From Stenotrophomonas maltophilia (GTDB lineage: Bacteria; Pseudomonadota; Gammaproteobacteria; Xanthomonadales; Xanthomonadaceae): DNA of 64,000 nucleotides. The position numbers and the translations under genes are program-made. Of the stretch, positions 1 to 8,326 are shown one piece after another. The notes under the pieces were generated by a model. That model was not told the origin of the DNA. It ran no database searches and saw only the letters and a program-made list of their open reading frames with translations. The stretch is taken from contig NZ_SRHZ01000089.1 in assembly GCF_004684085.1 (NCBI RefSeq), positions 1 to 64,000 on the forward strand, written 5' to 3'. Every line of letters begins with the position of its first letter. Within the stretch, counting starts at the first letter, position 1.

Positions 1-153
1 GCCATGCCCGGCGGCTCTGTCCGGACCGCTGCGCTCGCCGGGCATGGCCCGGCGCTACCCCGGTAGGTGCCAACCTTGGTTGGCACACATGCCAAAGCGC
101 CGACCAAGGTCGGCATCTACCAACGGCGGTTGCCGGCCAGCGGCCGGCACTAC
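1..153. repeat. SMAG (GTAG) repeat cluster
   Basis: Several imperfect palindromes in a row: a CGCCGGGCATGGCCCGGCG element (36-59) with an inverted half at 1-13, a GTAGGTGCCAACC/GGTTGGCAC unit (64-88), an inverted GACCAAGGTC unit ending in CTACC (98-121), and GCCGGCCAGCGGCCGGC ending in ACTACC (about 129-153). GTAG or its complement CTAC sits at one edge of each, the hallmark of Stenotrophomonas SMAG repeats. I see no gene in this stretch. Confidence 0.85.
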
Positions 154-809
154 CCCTGCAACAACCGACGCTGCAACCGCTCCACCGCACGCTGCAGCAG
201 CACCCGATTGCGGGCCAGCTTCATCCACTGCGGCAGGCGCGAGAACATCGAGCCATGGGTGACGCCCGCGCGCTCGCGCAGGGGCGCGGCAGCGTACTCG
301 TGCAGTGCCTGCAGGTGGGCCTCGTTGTAGGCCCACAGCACGCCGGCGGCGGTCTTTTCGACCAACCGCAGCGGCAGGCCGAAGTGCGGGTCGATCGCCT
401 CATTGCCACACCACCGCGACAGCGTGACCTCCACCTCGCTGCTGCGTCCACATTCACTGCAGTCTGCAGCCAAGGTGCGCAATGGAGACGTTGCACGTGC
501 GCGGTGCAGTTCAGCGCTTACCCATTTGTGTCCGCAGTATCCGCAGGGACGATAGCCCCTGTAACGCACCGGTCCGACCCAGTCGCCCGCAACACAGCAA
601 CCACAGCCGCATCCACTGTCGAGGGATGCGCTACAGCCCAGGCAGCGGAAACGTCGCGATTCCGACGTCCCCGCCACCCAGCCGGGCGTATCGCAGCGAT
701 GGCAGCGCACCGCGATCCGGTCCGAATAACGCCACAGGGCGTGGCCGTCATCCAGATGCCGACCCGGCAGTGGCGCAGGCCGCAGGTCGCGGTTGCGCCG
801 CACCGCCAT
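150..809 (-). CDS. Cysteine-rich zinc-ribbon-like protein of the ygiBC operon
   Basis: A 219-residue protein that I cannot assign to a named family. Its N-terminal half has repeated CxxC knuckles (Cys36/39, Cys56/59, Cys89/92, Cys117/120) and a Cys-Gly-rich stretch around 67-72, which suggests two or more zinc-ribbon or rubredoxin-like knuckles. The C-terminal half is basic and helical with no cysteine motif. The ATG overlaps the stop of the upstream ygiC-like gene (ATGA), so it is very probably translationally coupled as the third gene of that operon. It may have a metal-binding or accessory role for the YgiC ligase, which is inference from context only. The 3' end abuts SMAG repeats. Confidence 0.6.
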   Translation of the reverse strand: MAVRRNRDLRPAPLPGRHLDDGHALWRYSDRIAVRCHRCDTPGWVAGTSESRRFRCLGCSASLDSGCGCGCCVAGDWVGPVRYRGYRPCGYCGHKWVSAELHRARATSPLRTLAADCSECGRSSEVEVTLSRWCGNEAIDPHFGLPLRLVEKTAAGVLWAYNEAHLQALHEYAAAPLRERAGVTHGSMFSRLPQWMKLARNRVLLQRAVERLQRRLLQG

Positions 810-1987
810 CAGACGTAGATCCGCGTCGGCGCCTCATCGACGATCGCGTGCGGCACGAAGCGCGCGCTGTCGCGGGTGATTGCGCTGTCGTCCTCGCGGA
901 TGCCGATGCCGCAGGCGTGGTCACCCACCACCCAGCTGCCGATCAGCGGATAGCCGCCTTCGAAGCGGGTCAGTGGATGGGCGCGCTGGATGATCGCCGG
1001 GCCGTCGTAGGGACCGTCGCTGCGCTGGGTGCTGCCATCGGCCAGGTGCATCTCGATGTTGGCACCTTCGCGCGAGAACAGCGGCTTGCGCACCCAGCCC
1101 GAGGCCAGCGCGCTGCCGTCGTCGAAGTGCGCTTCCAGCAGGTTCGGATGGCCCACGTTGCGCTGCCACAGCAGCGGCAGGATGCCCTTGTTGCTGAGCA
1201 CCGCCTTCCAGGCCGGTTCCAGCAGCTGTACGCCCGAACCGGGCAGCGCGCGGCCGAACTCTTCGGCCATCAGGTCTTCCAGCGGATACAGCTTGAACAG
1301 CGTGCCGATCACCGAATCGTCCAGCGCGGTGAAACGGCCATCCGCGGACAGACCGATGTCTTCGACGGCGATAGCCTGCCCATGCAGGCCGGCCTGCGAG
1401 GCGCAGTCGCGCAGGTAGTCGACAGTGCCGCGGTCTTCTTCGGAGCTGCCCACGGCACTGAAATACAGCGGCGGCGGCAACTGCGTGGCCAGTTCGCCGA
1501 AGCGTTCAACCAGCGCTTCGTGGATCGCGTTGAACTGGTCGGCATGCTGCGGCAGGCGACCTGCATTGCGCTGGTCTTCCAGCCACTGCCACTGGAAGAA
1601 GCTGGCTTCGAACAGCGAGGTCGGCGTGTCGTAGTTCAGTTCGTACAGCTTGGCCGGACCGGTGCCGTCATAGGCCAGGTCCAGGCGCCCGTACAGATGT
1701 GGCTGGCGTTGGCGCCAGCTGTCGGCGATCCAGTCGCGGTAATGCGACGGAATCGCCAGCTGGTCCATCAGCCGCTCACTGGCGATGACATCGCCGACCA
1801 GGTCCAGCGCCATCTGGTGCAGCTCGGCGCTGGGGTCTTCGATGTCCTGTTCGATCTGGCGCAGGGTGAACGCGTAGTACGCGCTTTCATCCCAGTACGG
1901 CTGGCCGTCGATGGTGTGGAAGCGGAAACCGGCCTCCTCCGCGCGTGCCCGCCACTGGGCACGCTCGGCAATACGGATACGTTGCAT
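809..1987 (-). CDS. ygiC: Glutathionylspermidine synthase-like ATP-grasp ligase (YgiC/YjfC family)
   Basis: A 392-residue protein beginning MQRIRIAERAQW. The start is set at the ATG 7 bases after the ygiB-like stop; a longer reading would run through ygiB. YgiC/YjfC proteins share the C-terminal synthetase domain of glutathionylspermidine synthase, an ATP-grasp amide ligase, but lack the amidase domain. The length and conserved stretches (YELNYDTPTS about residue 120, GNRG-like loop replaced by FSREGANIE, GSWVVGDHACGIGIREDDS near the end) fit. The natural substrate of this group is unknown. It is the middle gene of ygiB-ygiC-zinc ribbon, probably envelope or stress related. Confidence 0.85.
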   Translation of the reverse strand: MQRIRIAERAQWRARAEEAGFRFHTIDGQPYWDESAYYAFTLRQIEQDIEDPSAELHQMALDLVGDVIASERLMDQLAIPSHYRDWIADSWRQRQPHLYGRLDLAYDGTGPAKLYELNYDTPTSLFEASFFQWQWLEDQRNAGRLPQHADQFNAIHEALVERFGELATQLPPPLYFSAVGSSEEDRGTVDYLRDCASQAGLHGQAIAVEDIGLSADGRFTALDDSVIGTLFKLYPLEDLMAEEFGRALPGSGVQLLEPAWKAVLSNKGILPLLWQRNVGHPNLLEAHFDDGSALASGWVRKPLFSREGANIEMHLADGSTQRSDGPYDGPAIIQRAHPLTRFEGGYPLIGSWVVGDHACGIGIREDDSAITRDSARFVPHAIVDEAPTRIYV

Positions 1988-1994
1988 GGGTCGA

Positions 1995-2567
1995 TCAGCC
2001 GCCGTAGCTGCCGCTGGTGCTGCGGCGTGCGCTGGTGTTGCCGAAGCCACCACGGCTGGCGGTGACCGCACGGTTCGGCTCGCTGGTGACCGGGGCCAGG
2101 CCAGCCTTGCCGGCGCCGATGCCGCTGGCGGTGTTGAGGCCGCCGCTGCCGCCCGGTGCCGGGCGCGCCCAGCCGGCGCTCTTGTCCTGGTAGGCCGGCG
2201 ACGCCGCCGGCGCCTGCGGGGCCAGGCCGCCGCGGTTGCTCAGCATCTGCGACATGAAGAAGCCCATCATCATCGGTCCGATGAACGAGGTACCGGCCGA
2301 GGTGTGCTGCTGCACGCACTGTTCGGGCTTGTAGTCCTTCTCGCAGGCTTCCTTGCTGGCGTACTTCGGCGCCGCATCGGCGGCCTGCTTCTGCGCTTCG
2401 GCGAAGGCATTGCGGCACGACGACGGATCGCCGGTGGCCTCGGTGCACGACTCCACCGAGGTGTACAGGCCTTCCTGCACCTTCACCTCCGGCTCCTTCT
2501 GGCAGGCGGTGAACAGCAGCGGCGCAGCGCTCATCAGCAGCAGCGCGGTGGTGCGGGAACGTTTCAT
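1995..2567 (-). CDS. ygiB: DUF1190 lipoprotein, YgiB family
   Basis: A 190-residue protein starting MKRSRTTALLLMSA, chosen because it gives a proper lipoprotein signal (lipobox LFTAC, Cys22). The body has four to five conserved cysteines (C-x6-C, EACEKDY, EQCVQQ), a short hydrophobic GPMMMGFFMSQM segment and a Gly/Ser-rich low-complexity tail ending SGSYGG. This is the YgiB/DUF1190 pattern, and the next gene 7 bases downstream is the YgiC-like ligase, the same pairing as in Enterobacteria. It is probably the first gene of a three-gene operon. Biochemical function is unknown. Confidence 0.85.
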   Translation of the reverse strand: MKRSRTTALLLMSAAPLLFTACQKEPEVKVQEGLYTSVESCTEATGDPSSCRNAFAEAQKQAADAAPKYASKEACEKDYKPEQCVQQHTSAGTSFIGPMMMGFFMSQMLSNRGGLAPQAPAASPAYQDKSAGWARPAPGGSGGLNTASGIGAGKAGLAPVTSEPNRAVTASRGGFGNTSARRSTSGSYGG

Positions 2568-2679
2568 GGCCTCATGCCCTGTCGACGGATCAATGCCCCA
2601 ATGATGCCAAATCCTGACCAGCAACCGGAATCGGCAAAGTCCGAAAGATGAACGGACTTTCATTTTCGTCGTTCCCCAT

Positions 2680-2728
2680 CATCCACGCATGGCGTGGATT
2701 ACCGTGTCGACCAAGGTCGACACCTACC
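2680..2728. repeat. SMAG repeats, two units
   Basis: ATCCACGC-ATG-GCGTGGAT followed directly by GTGTCGACC-AAG-GTCGACAC ending CTACC. Both are short palindromes with a CTAC (GTAG) edge, lying between the ygiBC operon and ilvD. Confidence 0.8.
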
Positions 2729-2777
2729 AAGAGCAACGCAGAACGCCGGCCCCGACAGATCGCAGGACACTGTCGAA

Positions 2778-2879
2778 GGCGGGGTGGGTCCGGTTGCGGG
2801 GGCGTGAGCGCCATGAATGGCGCGACCGAGGCTACATGGACGTACTTGCGCCGTCCCCCGCAGCCGGACCCACCCCGCC
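2778..2879. repeat. Large imperfect palindrome (about 102 bp)
   Basis: The left arm 2778-2802 (GGCGGGGTGGGTCCGG then TTGCGGGGG) is the near-perfect complement of the right arm 2855-2879. Between the arms lies a second small palindrome GCGCCAT-GA-ATGGCGC (about 2807-2822). It is unlike SMAG repeats in size and sequence and may be a miniature mobile or structured element. I see no coding capacity. A SMAG unit follows at 2911-2937. Confidence 0.7.
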
Positions 2880-2910
2880 ATCCCACGGATGGCCCAGCTG
2901 TTGCTGTTGA

Positions 2911-2937
2911 GGTTGCCGGCCAGCGGCCGGCACTACC
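2911..2937. repeat. SMAG repeat
   Basis: TTGCCGGCC-AGC-GGCCGGCA followed by CTACC, the most common SMAG type in this window. It lies upstream of ilvD and is followed by about 115 bases in which I recognise no promoter. Confidence 0.8.
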
Positions 2938-3053
2938 GCGGGTGCAGGGCTGCAAGCCCGGCCGGGCCACATCCGGTGGTTGCAGCAGCAACCGAAAAAA
3001 TTGTCCATGATCGGCGGACCCCCACGTTGTACGGCCCGCCCGTTCCGCCAGCC

Positions 3054-4892
3054 ATGCCTGAATACCGCTCCCGCACCTCCACCGCCGGCCGCAACATGGC
3101 TGGCGCCCGCGCCCTGTGGCGTGCCACCGGCATGAAGGACGGCGACTTCCACAAGCCGATCATCGCCATCGCCAACTCCTTCACCCAGTTCGTGCCCGGC
3201 CACGTGCACCTGAAGGACCTTGGGCAGCTGGTCGCGCGCGAGATCGAAAAGGTCGGCGGCGTCGCCAAGGAATTCAACACCATCGCCGTGGACGACGGCA
3301 TCGCCATGGGCCACGACGGCATGCTGTATTCGCTGCCCAGCCGCGAGATCATCGCCGACTCGGTCGAATACATGGCCAACGCGCACTGCGCCGATGCGCT
3401 GGTCTGCATCAGCAACTGCGACAAGATCACCCCCGGCATGCTGATGGCCGCGCTGCGCCTCAACATTCCGGTGGTATTCGTCTCCGGCGGCCCGATGGAA
3501 GCCGGCAAGACGAGGCTGTCCGAGCACAAGCTGGACCTGGTCGATGCGATGGTCATCGCCGCCGATGAAAGCGCCAGCGACGAAAAGGTCGCCGAGTTCG
3601 AGCGCAGCGCCTGCCCGACCTGCGGGTCCTGCTCGGGCATGTTCACCGCCAACTCGATGAACTGCCTGACCGAAGCGCTGGGCCTGTCGCTGCCCGGCAA
3701 CGGCTCGACCCTGGCCACCCACGCCGACCGCGAGCAGCTGTTCCTGCGCGCCGGCCGCCTGATCGTCGAACTCTGCCACCGCTGGTACGGCGGCGAAGAC
3801 CCGGCTGCGCTGCCGCGCGGCATCGCCACCCAGGCCGCGTTCGCCAACGCCATGACCCTGGACATCGCCATGGGCGGCTCCACCAACACCATCCTGCACC
3901 TGCTGGCCGCCGCGCAGGAGGCAGAGGTGGACTTCGATCTGACCCACATCGATGCACTGTCGCGGCGCGTGCCGCAGCTGTGCAAGGTGGCGCCGAACAC
4001 ACCCAAGTACCACATGGAAGACGTGCACCGCGCGGGCGGTGTGTACGGCATCCTCGGCGAACTGGCGCGTGGCGGCCTGCTGGATACCACCGTGCCGACC
4101 GTGCACAGCCGCACCTTGGCCGATGCCATCGAGCGCTGGGACGTGGCGGTCAGCAGCGAATCGAGCGTGCAGGACTTCTTCCGTGCCGGTCCGGCCGGCA
4201 TCCCTACCCAGGTGGCCTTCAGCCAGGCCACGCGCTGGCCGACCCTGGACGTGGACCGCGCCGAAGGCTGCATCCGCAGCGTGGAGCACGCCTACTCGGC
4301 CGAAGGCGGCCTGGCCGTGCTGCGCGGCAACCTGGCGGTGGACGGCTGCGTGGTGAAGACCGCCGGCGTGGACGAATCCATCCACGTGTTCGAAGGCAGC
4401 GCGCGCGTGTTCGAGAGCCAGGACGCGGCCGTCGCCGGCATTCTCGCCGACGAAGTGAAAGCCGGCGACGTGGTGGTCATCCGCTACGAAGGCCCGAAGG
4501 GCGGCCCGGGCATGCAGGAAATGCTCTACCCGACCAGCTATCTGAAGTCGAAGGGATTGGGCAAGCAGTGCGCGCTGCTGACCGACGGCCGCTTCTCCGG
4601 CGGCACCTCGGGCCTGTCGATCGGCCACGTCTCGCCGGAAGCCGCCAGCGGCGGCACGATCGGTCTGGTGGAAGATGGCGACCGCATCCGCATCGACATC
4701 CCCGCTCGCCGCATCGATCTGCTGCTGGATGAGGCCACCCTGGCCCAGCGCCGCGCCGACGCCGATGCACGCGGCTGGAAACCGCGTGCGCCGCGCCCGC
4801 GCAGGGTCACCAGCGCACTGAAGGCCTACGCGCTGCTGGCCACCAGCGCCGACAAGGGCGCCGTACGCAACACCGCGCTGCTGGGCGATTGA
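3054..4892 (+). CDS. ilvD: Dihydroxy-acid dehydratase
   Basis: A 612-residue enzyme of branched-chain amino acid synthesis. It dehydrates 2,3-dihydroxy-isovalerate and 2,3-dihydroxy-3-methylvalerate to the 2-oxo acids of valine and isoleucine. It starts MPEYRSRTSTAGRNM, the usual IlvD N terminus, although an open frame continues upstream. Iron-sulfur ligands are visible in SNCDKITPG (Cys122) and ACPTCGSCSGMF (Cys187/190/193 region), and the substrate and Mg loop in DGRFSGGTSGLSIGH near the end. Length is exactly that of the family. It is a single gene flanked by SMAG repeats on both sides, and no leader attenuator is evident. Confidence 0.97.
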   Translation: MPEYRSRTSTAGRNMAGARALWRATGMKDGDFHKPIIAIANSFTQFVPGHVHLKDLGQLVAREIEKVGGVAKEFNTIAVDDGIAMGHDGMLYSLPSREIIADSVEYMANAHCADALVCISNCDKITPGMLMAALRLNIPVVFVSGGPMEAGKTRLSEHKLDLVDAMVIAADESASDEKVAEFERSACPTCGSCSGMFTANSMNCLTEALGLSLPGNGSTLATHADREQLFLRAGRLIVELCHRWYGGEDPAALPRGIATQAAFANAMTLDIAMGGSTNTILHLLAAAQEAEVDFDLTHIDALSRRVPQLCKVAPNTPKYHMEDVHRAGGVYGILGELARGGLLDTTVPTVHSRTLADAIERWDVAVSSESSVQDFFRAGPAGIPTQVAFSQATRWPTLDVDRAEGCIRSVEHAYSAEGGLAVLRGNLAVDGCVVKTAGVDESIHVFEGSARVFESQDAAVAGILADEVKAGDVVVIRYEGPKGGPGMQEMLYPTSYLKSKGLGKQCALLTDGRFSGGTSGLSIGHVSPEAASGGTIGLVEDGDRIRIDIPARRIDLLLDEATLAQRRADADARGWKPRAPRPRRVTSALKAYALLATSADKGAVRNTALLGD

Positions 4893-4902
4893 CCGCCATA
4901 CG

Positions 4903-4980
4903 GTAGTGCCGGCCGCTGGCCGGCATCTGTACCGCGACGGCCCACATCGATGAGGCTGCCGGCCAGCGGCCGGCACTACC
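4903..4980. repeat. SMAG inverted pair
   Basis: GTAGTGCCGGCC-GCT-GGCCGGCA at 4903-4928 faces an inverted copy ending CACTACC at 4956-4980. A pair in opposite orientation can fold into one long hairpin and may act as a 3' boundary for ilvD mRNA (inference). Confidence 0.8.
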
Positions 4981-5030
4981 CATCCTGATCCGTTATGGTG
5001 GTCCAGGAAGTCACCAACACGGAGGTTGCG

Positions 5031-5633
5031 ATGATGTTGCTTTCGCTTGCCCTGGCCGCTGCCTTGGGCACGTCAGCCGAACCGCCCAAAGCCCCCGGCT
5101 GCAGCTACGACCGTGCAGCGATGCTGGCGATGGAACCGGATGCGTTCGATCAGGACCTGGAAGGCGGCTGGCGCACGGTGGCCGACCGCGGCTGCCACCG
5201 CGAAGCCGCTGATCTGCTCGCCGCCTATGCTGCGTTGCCCAAGGCTGCAGGCAACACCCTGATTCTGTGGCATGAAGGCCAGATGCGTGCGGAGGCGGGG
5301 CAGTACCCGCAGGCGGTGGCGCTGATGCAGCGCACCTACAAGCCCACCGACACCGACCCCGGTTACTGGAACGCCTACGTGGACGGCACGATCGCCTTCC
5401 TGCAGCGCGATCGTGCGGCGCTGGAGAAAGCGCGTGCAAGGTTGATTGCGATTCCTGCGCCGGAGCAGATTGCCAGGGCGCTGAAGGATGGGCGTTATCA
5501 CTTCACGACCGCCGGCGGGCAGAAGGTGGATGTGCCGTGGCCACCCAACCTGGACGTGCTCGATGGCTTCCTGCGCTGCTTTGATCGCGATTACCACAAT
5601 GCGATGGGCAACCAGGCCTGCCGGAATCCGTAG
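5031..5633 (+). CDS. Exported hypothetical protein
   Basis: A 200-residue protein of unknown function. The start at ATG 5031 is supported by a GGAGG at 5021-5025; an in-frame start at 4995 lacks such a site. Residues 1-16 (MMLLSLALAAALGTSA) are a signal peptide, followed by a mature protein with paired cysteines (Cys near 24, 58 and two near the C terminus) that could form disulfides. The middle (residues about 60-140) is helical and TPR-like (EAGQYPQAVALMQRTYK). I recognise no catalytic motif. It stands alone between ilvD and the convergent dinG. Confidence 0.7.
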   Translation: MMLLSLALAAALGTSAEPPKAPGCSYDRAAMLAMEPDAFDQDLEGGWRTVADRGCHREAADLLAAYAALPKAAGNTLILWHEGQMRAEAGQYPQAVALMQRTYKPTDTDPGYWNAYVDGTIAFLQRDRAALEKARARLIAIPAPEQIARALKDGRYHFTTAGGQKVDVPWPPNLDVLDGFLRCFDRDYHNAMGNQACRNP

Positions 5634-5659
5634 GGCGGTTGAGCGACAGAGTACGTGGT

Positions 5660-5696
5660 GGGGTCAGAGCCCTTCCTGCGGAAGGGATCCGACCCC
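5660..5696. repeat. GGGGTC/GACCCC hairpin repeat, copy 1
   Basis: A perfect-looking hairpin: GGGGTCAGAGCCCTTCC, short loop, GGAAGGGATCCGACCCC. The same element occurs at 13547, 40955 (inverted), 41584 (inverted) and 63232. It lies exactly between convergent genes, a position suited to bidirectional termination. Confidence 0.8.
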
Positions 5697-5699
5697 GGG

Positions 5700-7802
5700 T
5701 CAGCCGATCACGCGCTTGAACGGCGGCAGCGCGTCGATGATGCGCTTGCCGTAGCGGCGGGTCAGCAGCCGCGAATCAAGGATGACCACGCGGCCGGTGT
5801 CGGTGGAGGTGCGGATCAGGCGGCCGGCGAACTGGGTGAGCGTACGCAGCGCATGCGGAATGGCGATCAGGTTGAAGGCATTGAGCCCGCGCCCTTCGAA
5901 CCACTCACTGAGGGTGGCGGTCTGCGGGTCGGTCGGCACCGCGAACGGCACCTGGGTGATCACCACGGTAGTGCAGGCTTCGCCGGGCAGGTCCAGGCCC
6001 TCGCCGAACGAGTTCAGGCCGAACAGCACCGAGCCTTCACCCGCGGCCACGCGGCGCAGATGCTCGTCGATCAGGCGGGTCTTGGACATCTCGCCCTGCA
6101 CCAGCACCTGCTTGCGGCGCGCGGCCGACATCAGCCCGGCCACCTTCTCCATCTTCCAGCGCGAGGTGAACAGCACCATCGAGCCTTTGGCCCAGTCCAG
6201 TTCGGTGTCGAGATAGCGCGCCACTTCGCGCGGATGGCCTTCGCGGTCATCAGGCGTGACCGGGAATTTCGGCACGATCAGCTCGGCCTGGTTGGGCAGG
6301 TCGAACGGCGAGGACAGCGAGACCATCTCGGCCTCTTCGGGAATGCCGTTGTCGATCGCCAGTGACTGGAAGTCACCGCCGCCGGTCAGCGTCGCCGAGG
6401 TCATCACCACCGAGTCCACTTCATCCCACAGCAGCTTGCGCAGCACGTGCGCGGCCGATACCGGCGAACCGTGCAGCACAAGATCGCCATCGCGGGTAGC
6501 AGTGACCCAGCGTGCCATCGGCGGCGCGCCGTCCTTGTCCTCGCGGCGCCAGGCCTGCCACAGGTTGTACTGCTGTTCGATCATCTCCAGCGCCATGCCC
6601 AGGTTGCGCTGCAGGCGCTCGCGCGCGGCATCGTCCGGCTTGCCCTTGGCCACCTGCGCGGTGGCGGCATGCGCCCAGTTGTAGAGGCTGCGGGTGTCGT
6701 CGGCCAGTGCTTCGATCGGCTCGCGCCAGGCCTCCGGCAGGCGGCCGTTGGCGGCGCGCCACATCGGCTCTTCGTCGGCCGGCGCCGGCATCCACACCCG
6801 TTCAACATGGTCGCGGAACGCACGCAGCTGCTTGGCCACGTTGCTGGCGATGTCGATCGCTTCGTTCGGCAGCAGGTTGCCGAGGCGGTCCTTGTCGACC
6901 GCGCGGTAGGCGCCGGCAATCAGGATCTGCAGGCGGCCGGTGCGCTTGGCCATTTCATCCAGCGCCAGGCTGGCCGCGCCCTGATCGATCGCCACGTTGC
7001 CGATGTGATGGCCTTCATCCAGCACCAGCAGCATGTCCGACGGTGCTGCGATCAGCGGCTGGCCGTTGTCGCTGTCGCCAATCGACAGCGCTGACAACAG
7101 CAGCGCATGGTTGGTGACCACGATCTGCGCATCGCGCACCGTGGTGCGCGAACGCAGCACCGCGCACTGTGCCGAATAGGCACAGCGGCGGCCGGCGCAG
7201 CCTGAAGCCGGCGTGGTGATGCGGCTGCGCAGGCCAGGGCTGATGGTCTCCGGTGCGTTGTCGATGTCGCCATCCCAACTGCCGCCAGTGAAGGCATCGG
7301 TCAGGCGTTTGGCGATGTCCATCTCGATCGGTGCCAGCGGCCGGTCGAACAAGGGCGCGTCGTCCTCGAACATGCCGCCCTGCGAGCCCTCGCCCTGCGC
7401 CTCGGCGGCGTTGCGTGTGCACAGGTAGCGGGTGCGACCCTTGGCAAGGGCCACGGTCGCTTCCAGGCCGGTGGCTTTCAGGAAATTCGGAATGTCGCGC
7501 TCGACCAGCTGCGACTGCAGGGCCACGGTGCCGGTACTGATCACCAGCTTCTTCTTGCTGGCCAGCGCGATCGGTACACCCGCGGTGAGGTAGCCCAGGC
7601 TCTTGCCGACGCCGGTAGGCGCCTCGACCACGCCGACGCCGCCACTTTTCGACAACGCACGCGACACCACGCCGATCATCTGGCTCTGCGAGCGGCGGGT
7701 GGAGAAGCCGGGAGTATTGGCCTGCAGCGTCGTGTACGCCTTGCGGATCGCATCCTTCAAGGGGTCATCAAGCGTGCGCGGAGCGGCGACGGTTTCGGTC
7801 AC
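5700..7802 (-). CDS. dinG: ATP-dependent iron-sulfur DNA helicase DinG
   Basis: A 700-residue superfamily 2 XPD-like helicase that unwinds 5'-3' with D-loop, R-loop and G-quadruplex substrates during repair. Walker A is APTGVGKS (61-68). The 4Fe-4S ligands are Cys128 (RYLC) and Cys202, Cys207, Cys213 (GCAGRRCAYSAQC). The DEGH Walker B is at 262-265 and the C-terminal motif VI lies in TQFAGRLIRTSTDTGR. The start codon is GTG: the ATG a few codons upstream is out of frame and closed by a stop. No LexA-type operator was recognised upstream. Its 3' end meets the GGGGTC hairpin repeat. Confidence 0.95.
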   Translation of the reverse strand: MTETVAAPRTLDDPLKDAIRKAYTTLQANTPGFSTRRSQSQMIGVVSRALSKSGGVGVVEAPTGVGKSLGYLTAGVPIALASKKKLVISTGTVALQSQLVERDIPNFLKATGLEATVALAKGRTRYLCTRNAAEAQGEGSQGGMFEDDAPLFDRPLAPIEMDIAKRLTDAFTGGSWDGDIDNAPETISPGLRSRITTPASGCAGRRCAYSAQCAVLRSRTTVRDAQIVVTNHALLLSALSIGDSDNGQPLIAAPSDMLLVLDEGHHIGNVAIDQGAASLALDEMAKRTGRLQILIAGAYRAVDKDRLGNLLPNEAIDIASNVAKQLRAFRDHVERVWMPAPADEEPMWRAANGRLPEAWREPIEALADDTRSLYNWAHAATAQVAKGKPDDAARERLQRNLGMALEMIEQQYNLWQAWRREDKDGAPPMARWVTATRDGDLVLHGSPVSAAHVLRKLLWDEVDSVVMTSATLTGGGDFQSLAIDNGIPEEAEMVSLSSPFDLPNQAELIVPKFPVTPDDREGHPREVARYLDTELDWAKGSMVLFTSRWKMEKVAGLMSAARRKQVLVQGEMSKTRLIDEHLRRVAAGEGSVLFGLNSFGEGLDLPGEACTTVVITQVPFAVPTDPQTATLSEWFEGRGLNAFNLIAIPHALRTLTQFAGRLIRTSTDTGRVVILDSRLLTRRYGKRIIDALPPFKRVIG

Positions 7803-7943
7803 GCCGGGGATTACCGTGGCTGGATCAGGCCGGTCATTGTCGCATGGCCGGCTACGTTCACCGCCGCTGGCAGCCTGAATGGGCCAGCGACGACGCCCGC
7901 TGGCGGTCGCGGTCCGTTAGCCGGAGCCTCCAAGGGGCAGATA

Positions 7944-7967
7944 CGCCGGGCATGGCCCGGCGCTACC
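7944..7967. repeat. SMAG-type repeat
   Basis: CGCCGGGCATGGCCCGGCG followed by CTACC, the same subtype as at 36-59 and as the element inside the 3' end of the SDR gene at 36979. Confidence 0.75.
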
Positions 7968-7969
7968 GC

Positions 7970-8323
7970 TCAGGCGGCCGGAATCGTACGGCTACGCAGC
8001 AGGCGCACCAGTGCCCACACCAGCAGCACCACACCGATGGCCTCGACCATCGCCAGCGCGAAATGCAGCACGCCGAGGATGGCGCTCATGCCCGAGATGG
8101 CGTTGAAGTTGCCGCTGCTGATCAACCACATCGGCAGGATGCCGGCGGCCATGCCGCCCAGGCTGGACAGCAGCAGCAGCACCAGGCCAACCAGGGCGCC
8201 GGTGCGCGTCGCATCACGCGGCGCGCCGACCACCCAGACCAGGCCCACGCACAGCGCGATCAGCACCGGCAAGCGCACGCCGATCATGCTCAGCACCGAC
8301 ACCATCAGGGTCGTGTTGTCCAT
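7970..8323 (-). CDS. Small integral membrane protein, unknown function
   Basis: A 117-residue protein with four predicted membrane helices (about residues 6-32, 42-66, 78-92, 94-110) and no soluble domain. I recognise no family motif. It ends only a few bases inside a SMAG repeat and starts 3 bases after the aroE stop, so it is likely transcribed with aroE. Function unknown. Confidence 0.7.
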   Translation of the reverse strand: MDNTTLMVSVLSMIGVRLPVLIALCVGLVWVVGAPRDATRTGALVGLVLLLLSSLGGMAAGILPMWLISSGNFNAISGMSAILGVLHFALAMVEAIGVVLLVWALVRLLRSRTIPAA

Positions 8324-8326
8324 CGA

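Noticed and set aside
2832..4976. Minus-strand open frame of over 700 codons opposite ilvD
   Set aside because: Mirror of the strong codon bias of ilvD in a high-GC genome; no family features, no ribosome site. Similar long mirror frames opposite PatZ/MgtE (57753-60818) and the chemotaxis gene (49818-52607) were dropped too.
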